Shown one piece after another: positions 1 to 4,691 of a DNA stretch of 18,392 nucleotides (position 1 is the stretch's first letter; every line of letters begins with the position of its first letter). Below the pieces are notes generated by a model. It worked only from the letters and a program-made list of their open reading frames with translations. It did no database searches and was not told where the DNA came from. Location: the NCBI GenBank assembly GCA_002391065.1, contig DGRP01000055.1, positions 1 through 18,392 on the forward strand. The letters run 5' to 3'. Origin of the DNA: Ruminococcus sp. UBA4385 (lineage in GTDB: Bacteria > Bacillota_A > Clostridia > Oscillospirales > Ruminococcaceae). A program made the position numbers and the translations under genes.

Positions 1-61
1 CACTATTTCGCTCCGCGTTCAAGGTATGTGAAGCCAAAGCAAAGGTACGTCGCGTATTGGT

Positions 62-98
62 GCAGGGTTTTCCCTGCTGCCGCACATATATGCGGCAG
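62..98. other. Two adjacent hairpins at the left edge
   Basis: GCAGGG-TTTT-CCCTGC (62-77) is directly followed by CTGCCGCA-CATATA-TGCGGCAG (77-98). They lie just past the end of the minus-strand PAP2 gene and could help end its transcript, or that of a gene entering from the left. Neither strand has a clear T-run after the stems, so a standard intrinsic terminator is not established. No gene is recognisable in positions 1-104. Confidence 0.35.
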
Positions 99-104
99 TT
101 CATT

Positions 105-662
105 TCACTCTCTCACAACAGGGAAACGCTCCGAGAATTTCTTCCTGTAGATCATTACGATAACGATAGAGTAGATCGTTGTAAGTATCAGAGCTGTGAG
201 AACATCGGTCGGATAGTGCACTCCGACATAAAGTCTCGAAAACATAATCAGCACCGCAAGTATCAATGACGGCACTCCGAACTTCTTCGGCATAAGCAGA
301 AGAAGCACGATAGCTACCGAGAAAGCCGCCGTCGTATGTCCCGACGGGAATGACGAATCCGGCTGTTCCCCGACCAGTCTTGTCAGACCTTCCACCGCAT
401 CATAGGGTCTCACTCTGTTGAATATGTGCTTGATTATTATCGTGTTTACAAAAAAGCTGAATACCAGAGAAATAAGGCTTACCACACCCACCGTGCGGTA
501 CTTTTTCCATATTATGAGCAGTATGCTCAACAGTATCCAGAACCAACCTGCCTCTCCCAGATAGGTTATACCCTTTATTATCGGATTGAGCCAGCTTACT
601 CTGAGATTATCCTGTATCCAGATAAGTATCTTGCCCTCCGACTGATTCAGGCTGTCAAACAT
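105..662 (-). CDS. PAP2-family membrane phosphatase
   Basis: A 185-residue integral membrane protein of the type 2 phosphatidic acid phosphatase family. These enzymes remove phosphate from lipid phosphates or lipid diphosphates such as undecaprenyl diphosphate at the membrane surface. All three family signatures are visible: K78 six residues before R85-P86, PSGH at 106-109 with the catalytic His109, and S142-R143 with H149 and D153 (SRLYVGVHYPTD). Four to six hydrophobic segments surround them. The start is supported by AAGGAGG (675-669 on the minus strand), 6 nt before ATG. The gene follows the BI-1 gene on the same strand, but a terminator lies between them, so it is probably transcribed alone. 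Substrate cannot be told from sequence; undecaprenyl-PP recycling (BcrC-like) or phosphatidylglycerophosphate dephosphorylation are both possible. Confidence 0.9.
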   Translation of the reverse strand: MFDSLNQSEGKILIWIQDNLRVSWLNPIIKGITYLGEAGWFWILLSILLIIWKKYRTVGVVSLISLVFSFFVNTIIIKHIFNRVRPYDAVEGLTRLVGEQPDSSFPSGHTTAAFSVAIVLLLLMPKKFGVPSLILAVLIMFSRLYVGVHYPTDVLTALILTTIYSIVIVMIYRKKFSERFPVVRE

Positions 663-874
663 AGATATCCTCCTTAACCTTGTGATTCGCTCGGATTATT
701 ACCAGATATTTACACCAAAACTGACAAGGAGATAAAAAATCCGACAATACCATTGTGCACAAAAGCGCGATTTCATATTTTGTTAAATGTTTTTTAGAAA
801 TAAGGAAATTTACCCTACATAAAAAGTGATGAACAAACACTTAACAATTGCAAAATTGCAAAACTACATAAATA

Positions 875-895
875 TTGCCCTCATAACGAGGGCAA
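875..895 (-). terminator. Probable terminator of the BI-1 gene
   Basis: Read on the minus strand, TTGCCCTC-GTTAT-GAGGGCAA forms an 8-bp stem followed by an AT-rich tail (TATTTATG), 18 nt after the BI-1 stop codon. The tail is weak, so termination may be partial. The rest of 663-874 is AT-rich and holds no gene. Confidence 0.6.
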
Positions 896-912
896 TAAAG
901 CTGTCCTGATTA

Positions 913-1707
913 TTATCTGCGGTTGCCCTGCATCTTAGCAAGCAGGCGAAGTATCTTCAGATACAGATAAATAACACCTACAATGAGGGAGTAGCTTGCA
1001 TACCACTCATACTCCTCAGGCAGACCGTTTTCAACAGTCTCGGTTACAGTGTCAAAGTCGCACATAAGCAGAACTGCTGCTATAAGCACTCCGATAAATG
1101 CAAATACAATTCCGATAGGTCCGTTATTAATTGTGTTAATGCTCTGGATAATAGCAGAGTTAGGTGCTACCATAGCAACGATAGCATATATCAATCCGCC
1201 CATCAGCGATACCATGATAGCTGTAATACAAGCCATCTTGAGCCTTCCGCCGACTCTTACGCCCTTCATGTACAGAAGCGTCAGCACACCGATAGTCAGA
1301 ACTGTAAGAACAAGTGCCTCAACGATAATGCCCTTATACTGCTTAGCATAAAGCATAGACACCAGCGACAAGCAGAAGCCCATTCCTCCTGCGTAAATCG
1401 AGCCCGTGACAGGCACCGTCTTTGGAGCGAACGCCGCTATCAAGCTTGCGATCAGCGTTACGAACAACAGCACATAGAAGATCACGCTCTCCATTTCAAG
1501 CGCTGCCGCAGTACCGTTTCTTGAGGTATAAAAAGCGTCAACATAGAAAAATGCCGCAATACCTGCACACATAACAAGCACGAAATACATCGTCTTCATA
1601 GCCACGCCCTTATAGGTAGCGGCATAGTTCACATCTACAGGCTGAACAAAGCTTTTAAGCTTTCTTGCTCTTGGGTTGCCTGCATTTTCAAAAAAGTTAT
1701 TTGCCAT
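913..1707 (-). CDS. Bax inhibitor-1/YccA family membrane protein
   Basis: A 264-residue protein with about seven membrane spans after a polar N-terminus of about 35 residues. It matches the BI-1/YccA-like (TMBIM) family, whose bacterial members include BsYetJ, a pH-sensitive calcium leak channel. The C-terminal stretch with EEYEWYASYSLIVGVIYLYL, followed by KILRLLAK, is typical of the Firmicute and actinobacterial subfamily. A conserved acidic pair (CDFDTV) precedes the last span. The start is supported by AAAGGAG before ATG and a promoter about 50 bp upstream. It is transcribed divergently from the lipoprotein gene at 1873. The role is inferred from the family only; membrane stress or ion homeostasis is plausible. 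Confidence 0.9.
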   Translation of the reverse strand: MANNFFENAGNPRARKLKSFVQPVDVNYAATYKGVAMKTMYFVLVMCAGIAAFFYVDAFYTSRNGTAAALEMESVIFYVLLFVTLIASLIAAFAPKTVPVTGSIYAGGMGFCLSLVSMLYAKQYKGIIVEALVLTVLTIGVLTLLYMKGVRVGGRLKMACITAIMVSLMGGLIYAIVAMVAPNSAIIQSINTINNGPIGIVFAFIGVLIAAVLLMCDFDTVTETVENGLPEEYEWYASYSLIVGVIYLYLKILRLLAKMQGNRR

Positions 1708-1754
1708 TTTTATCTCCTTTCTACATACAGAAAAACTATTTTCCGATTATCTCT

Positions 1755-1782
1755 ATTATAACCGATTTTACAAAAAAGTCAA
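1755..1782 (-). promoter_or_regulatory. Promoter of the BI-1 gene
   Basis: On the minus strand TTGACT (1782-1777) and TATAAT (1760-1755) are separated by 16 bp. It lies back to back with the plus-strand promoter at 1811-1839, leaving 28 bp between the two -35 boxes. Confidence 0.85.
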
Positions 1783-1810
1783 TAGTTTTTTACAAAATCG
1801 CCCCTGAGGA

Positions 1811-1839
1811 TTGACGGCAGGAGAAAAATGCGTTATAAT
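1811..1839 (+). promoter_or_regulatory. Promoter of the SecD-head-like lipoprotein gene
   Basis: TTGACG (1811-1816), a 17-bp spacer and TATAAT (1834-1839). The predicted transcript start is near 1846, which puts the upstream in-frame ATG at 1828 inside the promoter and excludes it as a start codon. A near copy of this block recurs at 2342-2382. Confidence 0.88.
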
Positions 1840-1872
1840 AGTATAGAACTTTTTGTGAAAGGAGCTGCCCTT

Positions 1873-2349
1873 ATGAAGATAGTTTCCCTTATTTTAGCTG
1901 CAATGCTGGCTCTTACGCTCTGCGCCTGTGCAGGTCAGAACGATAACTTCTCTAAGGTGACCCTTTATCAGACTTCCTCCGCTGAGGTATCTGAGCCCGA
2001 CACAGATGTCGGAGTATCTCTAAGAGAGGGCAGAACCTTTGACGGAGCAGTAATAGCCTATGGAGATGACATCACAGCCGCAGAAGCTAAACAGGTAATG
2101 GATTCCACGCTTGGGATAGTCTCGTGGGTAGTTATCCTGCATCTCAGTGAAGCAGGCTCAGCCAATTATGCCGAGGCATCAAAGCGCCTTGCAGGAAACG
2201 GGAGCATTACCGTCTGGTATAATAAGGAGAGCATCTTCTCGGCCGAGGTTGCCGCGGCCGCAGGCAGCGACGGCATAGTGATGATAACGGGAAACTTTAC
2301 CGAGGATTCGGCAAAGGAGCTTGCGGATAAGCTGAATGGGATTGACTAA
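1873..2349 (+). CDS. Lipoprotein with a SecD P1-head-like domain
   Basis: A 158-residue predicted lipoprotein. The start chosen is ATG 1873, with AAAGGAG 8 nt upstream. An in-frame ATG at 1828 lies between the -35 box and the transcript start and cannot be used. Residues 1-19 form a lipoprotein signal ending in LTLCAC, with Cys19 (or Cys17) as the likely lipidated residue. Residues 86-101 (VVILHLSEAGSANYAE) and 128-141 (ITGNFTEDSAKELA) follow the order and wording of the P1 head subdomain of SecD, where the family has a V-x-L-x-F-x-x-x-G motif and then ITGxFTxxEAxxLA. No SecD membrane spans are present, so this is a free-standing periplasmic-type domain on a lipid anchor. Function is unknown. 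The SecD similarity is from remembered family motifs, not a search. Confidence 0.8.
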   Translation: MKIVSLILAAMLALTLCACAGQNDNFSKVTLYQTSSAEVSEPDTDVGVSLREGRTFDGAVIAYGDDITAAEAKQVMDSTLGIVSWVVILHLSEAGSANYAEASKRLAGNGSITVWYNKESIFSAEVAAAAGSDGIVMITGNFTEDSAKELADKLNGID

Positions 2350-2370
2350 AGCAGAAAAATGCGTTATAAT
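2342..2370 (+). promoter_or_regulatory. Promoter of the zinc-ribbon gene
   Basis: TTGACT (2342-2347), a 17-bp spacer and TATAAT (2365-2370). The -35 box overlaps the end of the upstream gene by one base (TTGAC followed by the TAA stop). The predicted start of transcription, near 2377, is only about 4 bp before the inverted-repeat element. Confidence 0.85.
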
Positions 2371-2380
2371 AGTAAAAAAC

Positions 2381-2560
2381 TTAAGGCAACACCGCACAAT
2401 CATTGTGCGTCAGAAACGCCGTCAGATTTTTCGTCAGAGTGCATAAAGTTGACGACGGCGGGCTGGCGCCCGGCTAGGAAACTTTGTGTGATATGACGGA
2501 AAATATGCAAGTTTATGACGTGCAAAGGCGTTAGCCGGTGGTTGTGCGGTGTTGCCTTAA
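2381..2560. mobile_element. MITE-like inverted-repeat element, copy 1
   Basis: A 180-bp non-coding unit bounded by perfect 19-bp inverted repeats, TTAAGGCAACACCGCACAA at 2381-2399 and its complement at 2542-2560. The TTAA at each outer edge could be part of the repeat or a target duplication. Inside are nested pairings (CCGGCTA 2470-2476 with TAGCCGG 2532-2538; AACGCC 2415-2420 with GGCGTT near 2527-2532), a small hairpin CGGGC-TGGC-GCCCG at 2459-2472, and CGTCAGA three times with a 12-bp period. There is no open reading frame of its own. A related copy begins at 18289, which supports a dispersed family. It resembles a non-autonomous miniature transposable element, but no transposase is visible here. 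It lies between a promoter and the ribosome site of the next gene. Confidence 0.8.
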
Positions 2561-2579
2561 AAAAAAAGGAGCGATTAAC

Positions 2580-3218
2580 ATGATTTGTCCTAAATGCGGA
2601 AACCAGACAGCCGATGATGCCGCTTTCTGCGGAGTTTGCGGTACACCTATGGGAGCAGCGGCTCAGCCTGCTGTGGATATGCCCGTGCAGGAGCAGTATC
2701 AGCAGCCTGTTCAGCAGCAGTTTGAACAGCCTTCGGAGCCGACACCTGCGGCACCTCAGCAGTATCAGGATTATAATACGCCCGATTATCTCTCGGGCAA
2801 TGCCCCAAGCTACGGCACTCCGCCGAGAAGATATGACGAGCCCGTACAACAGCAGTTTGAACAGCCCGTTCAGCAGGAGCAGCCTGTAGGAAACGAGTAT
2901 CCTCAGTACAATCAGCCCGAAAAGATAGAACAGCCCTTTGCGCCTGCTCCCGAGGCACCTCAGCAGCAGCACCCCGGCTATAACACACCTGTGAACCTGT
3001 CGAACCAGCAGCCCAGCTACGGCACACCTCAGAGAGCCGAGAACGGCTCCAGCAGTCTTGTCCTCGGGATAGTGATAGTTCTTATCATCGCTGTGCTGAT
3101 AATCGTCGGCATAGTGCTGGCTGTTAAGGGCACTAAAAAGGCAGTCAAGGAGATTACAGATGACTGCGTAAGCGTTGTCAGTGTAACCGAAGAGGCAGGC
3201 TTTGACCCCGTTTTGTAA
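2580..3218 (+). CDS. Zinc-ribbon, Pro/Gln-rich single-span membrane protein
   Basis: A 212-residue protein. The start is ATG 2580, with AAGGAG 8 nt upstream; the longer GTG reading from 2538 would begin inside the repeat element. Residues 2-24 hold a four-cysteine zinc ribbon (CPKCG and CGVCG) of the type found at the N-terminus of many Firmicute membrane proteins. It is followed by about 130 residues rich in Pro, Gln, Tyr and Glu. Within that region an imperfect repeat occurs twice, with APQQYQDYNTPDYL then PSYGTP in the first copy and APQQQHPGYNTPVNL then PSYGTP in the second. One strongly hydrophobic span (about residues 160-183) is followed by a short basic then acidic tail. No enzymatic motif is seen. 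It is probably a cytoplasmic zinc ribbon tethered to the membrane by a flexible linker, with unknown partner. Confidence 0.82.
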   Translation: MICPKCGNQTADDAAFCGVCGTPMGAAAQPAVDMPVQEQYQQPVQQQFEQPSEPTPAAPQQYQDYNTPDYLSGNAPSYGTPPRRYDEPVQQQFEQPVQQEQPVGNEYPQYNQPEKIEQPFAPAPEAPQQQHPGYNTPVNLSNQQPSYGTPQRAENGSSSLVLGIVIVLIIAVLIIVGIVLAVKGTKKAVKEITDDCVSVVSVTEEAGFDPVL

Positions 3219-3255
3219 TCAATGTGACAGAACGATGAAAGTTTGACTTTACCTC

Positions 3256-3284
3256 TTGACGTTTTGAAAAAAACATTGTATAAT
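3256..3284 (+). promoter_or_regulatory. Promoter of the small membrane protein gene
   Basis: TTGACG (3256-3261), a 17-bp spacer and TATAAT (3279-3284), in the gap after the zinc-ribbon gene. The predicted transcript start is near 3291. Confidence 0.85.
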
Positions 3285-3340
3285 GTGCTTGTCGGCAGGA
3301 GATGTCGGCAAATCGTGAGATATCATCAGGAGGGATAGTT

Positions 3341-3604
3341 ATGACAAATATGCAGAACACGGAAAAGTCCGCAGTGATCGCTCTGAGATCGGAAGATCCT
3401 GCTTACATGACAGCACAGCAGACAAGAAGGGCTCAGCCGCTGGGAAGTGCCTTTGTCGGTATCCTGTGTCTGATCGTGTCGGTCATTGTAATGCTCGGTA
3501 CGGCTTATGCGGCTTTCATAGGCGCAAGGGCTGTGTACAGATGCCTTGATGACAAGGGCACCTTTGACGGAACTGTAGTCGAGTATATTGATTTCAAGCT
3601 TTGA
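3341..3604 (+). CDS. Small single-span membrane protein, unknown function
   Basis: An 87-residue protein. I chose ATG 3341 because AGGAGGG (3328-3334) lies 6 nt upstream, while the longer in-frame start at 3302 has no comparable site. A polar N-terminus of about 33 residues is followed by one hydrophobic span (about residues 34-61) and a short C-terminal tail ending VEYIDFKL. It has its own promoter and a strong terminator, so it is a monocistronic unit. No family is recognised. Confidence 0.72.
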   Translation: MTNMQNTEKSAVIALRSEDPAYMTAQQTRRAQPLGSAFVGILCLIVSVIVMLGTAYAAFIGARAVYRCLDDKGTFDGTVVEYIDFKL

Positions 3605-3615
3605 ATGTAAAAAGC

Positions 3616-3646
3616 GACCCGACCTTTTTTAGGTCGGGTCTTTTTT
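3616..3646 (+). terminator. Intrinsic terminator
   Basis: GACCCGACC (3616-3624), a loop of T6 plus A, GGTCGGGTC (3632-3640), then six T residues. It starts 12 nt after the stop of the small membrane protein gene and runs into the pth promoter, whose -35 box begins at 3648. Confidence 0.93.
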
Positions 3647-3647
3647 C

Positions 3648-3676
3648 TTGACAAAACGGCGCAACTGTGCTATAAT
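3648..3676 (+). promoter_or_regulatory. Promoter of pth
   Basis: Perfect consensus: TTGACA (3648-3653), 17-bp spacer, TATAAT (3671-3676), beginning 2 bp after the T-run of the preceding terminator. Confidence 0.92.
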
Positions 3677-3691
3677 ACGAAAAAACAGATA

Positions 3692-3714
3692 CCCCGACTT
3701 TAGTAAAGTCGGGG
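3692..3714 (+). promoter_or_regulatory. 5'-leader hairpin of pth
   Basis: CCCCGACTTT-AGT-AAAGTCGGGG is a perfect 10-bp stem with a 3-nt loop, starting about 9 nt after the predicted transcript start. It is followed by TTATTG, not a T-run, so it is unlikely to be a strong terminator. It may stabilise the 5' end of the message. Ribosome site AGGAGG follows at 3735-3740. Confidence 0.7.
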
Positions 3715-3744
3715 TTATTGTGCGTGATATATTGAGGAGGATTT

Positions 3745-4362
3745 ATGGGACTTTTTGAAAAATTAAAGGCATTGTCCGAGCAGTCACAGCCGACAAAGCC
3801 CGAATTTATTATAGCAGGGCTCGGAAACCCCGGGGTAGCTTATGAAAACACAAGGCACAATGCAGGCTTTCTGGCGATAGAGGCGCTTGAAAAGAAGTAC
3901 AGCTTTACCCCGAACGAGCACAAGTTCAATGCAGTTTGCAACAGAGCCGTCATCGGAGGAAAAAGCTGCCTTATAATGCGGCCGCAAACCTTTATGAACA
4001 AAAGCGGCGAGGCTGTGAGCGACGCTATGGACTTCTATGAGATTGACCCCAAGAACATCATAGTGATCTTCGATGATATCTCCCTTGATGTTGGCGCTAT
4101 GAGGATAAAGCGCAAGGGCTCGGCAGGCGGTCACAACGGAATAAAGAGTATAATTGCGCTTTGCGGCACTCAGGATTTTCCGAGAGTTAAGATAGGCATA
4201 GGCGCTAAGCCCCACCCGGACTATGACCTTGCAGACTGGGTGCTCTCACGGTTTTCCGACGAGGATATGAAGAAGCTCTCCGAGGTATTCGACCACACCG
4301 CCGAGGCTGTAGAGCTTATCGTCAAGGGCGAAACAGGCGAAGCCATGAACCGCTTTAACTGA
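3745..4362 (+). CDS. pth: Peptidyl-tRNA hydrolase
   Basis: A 205-residue bacterial Pth, the cytosolic enzyme that frees tRNA from peptidyl-tRNAs dropped by ribosomes. The signature IIAGLGNPG is at residues 22-30, and the motif ending NTRHNAGF gives the catalytic His39. The conserved MNKSGEAV, IFDD and GSAGGHNGIKSI segments follow in the expected order. Compared with E. coli Pth there is an N-terminal extension of about 19 residues, which seems usual in related Clostridia. ATG 3745 has AGGAGG 4 nt upstream and is preceded by its own promoter and leader hairpin. mfd lies downstream in the same direction, as in Bacillus subtilis where spoVC (pth), fin and mfd are adjacent. Here no fin gene is present and the gap is filled by repeats. 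Confidence 0.97.
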   Translation: MGLFEKLKALSEQSQPTKPEFIIAGLGNPGVAYENTRHNAGFLAIEALEKKYSFTPNEHKFNAVCNRAVIGGKSCLIMRPQTFMNKSGEAVSDAMDFYEIDPKNIIVIFDDISLDVGAMRIKRKGSAGGHNGIKSIIALCGTQDFPRVKIGIGAKPHPDYDLADWVLSRFSDEDMKKLSEVFDHTAEAVELIVKGETGEAMNRFN

Positions 4363-4401
4363 ACACAGTACTTTTTGGTAACAGGGAAAAGCAAAAAGAT
4401 A

Positions 4402-4672
4402 ATAGGGTATAGGTAATAGGTGATAGGGAATAGGGAATAGGGAATAGGTATGGAGTCAGCTTTGCTGACTTATGCCCATTCGGGCGTATAGAAAGTGCAT
4501 ACTTTTCGCTTGTTATTCTCAGGCAGATTGATCTAGTTTTCACTATCACCTTTGGATATGGGGCGCAGCCCCATTTTAAATCATCACCGAAGGTGATACC
4601 TTACCTATTACCTGTTCCCTATTCCCTATTACCTAAATACTTATTGCCTAAATATCTATTGCCTGTTACCTA
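4402..4672. repeat. Inverted heptamer arrays flanking a palindrome cluster
   Basis: This is the main content of the 329-bp gap between pth and mfd. At 4402-4450 there are seven exact-length 7-bp units of the form ATAGGGT, ATAGGTA, ATAGGTG, ATAGGGA three times, ATAGGTA. At 4602-4672 complementary units occur in the opposite sense (TACCTAT, TACCTGT, TCCCTAT twice, TACCTAA, then degenerate TTGCCTA/TTACCTA). Between them are compact hairpins: AGTCAGC-TTT-GCTGACT (4454-4470), TATGCCC-ATTC-GGGCGTA (4471-4488), TGGGGC-GCA-GCCCCA (4559-4573) and ATCACC-GAA-GGTGAT (4583-4597). CTATCACC at 4543-4550 is also the complement of GGTGATAG at 4419-4426. There is no coding capacity and no clear promoter for mfd. 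It could be a folded repeat element that once moved, or a locally expanded array. Confidence 0.85.
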
Positions 4673-4691
4673 ATTAAAGAGTGGGGTTTTT

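Noticed and set aside
696..727. Promoter for the PAP2 gene (TTGTCA on the minus strand at 727-722)
   Set aside because: The matching -10 region (GGTAAT at 18 bp or TAATAA at 20 bp) is weak or badly spaced, so I did not call it.
843..864. CAATTGCAAAATTGCAAAA as another OhrR-like site
   Set aside because: It resembles the gpx operator in base content but lies downstream of the BI-1 gene and about 180 bp from the PAP2 start, with no promoter overlap.
1828..1872. Longer start for the SecD-like lipoprotein at ATG 1828
   Set aside because: The codon lies between the -35 and -10 boxes, upstream of the expected transcript start, and the lipoprotein signal begins at 1873 with a good ribosome site.
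2538..2579. GTG start for the zinc-ribbon protein inside the repeat element
   Set aside because: It would translate the terminal repeat and the poly-A stretch; ATG 2580 has AAGGAG at ideal distance and starts the zinc ribbon.
2400..3027. Minus-strand open frames opposite the zinc-ribbon gene
   Set aside because: Low-complexity Leu/Arg or Ala/Arg-rich products caused by the Pro/Gln-rich codons on the plus strand; no ribosome sites or family resemblance.
4355..4549. Minus-strand open frame across the heptamer array
   Set aside because: It encodes a repetitive Tyr/Pro/Ile/Ser-rich peptide created by the 7-bp repeats; the region is better explained as non-coding repeats.
4402..4672. CRISPR-like array
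   Set aside because: The units are contiguous 7-mers with no spacers and no cas genes nearby.
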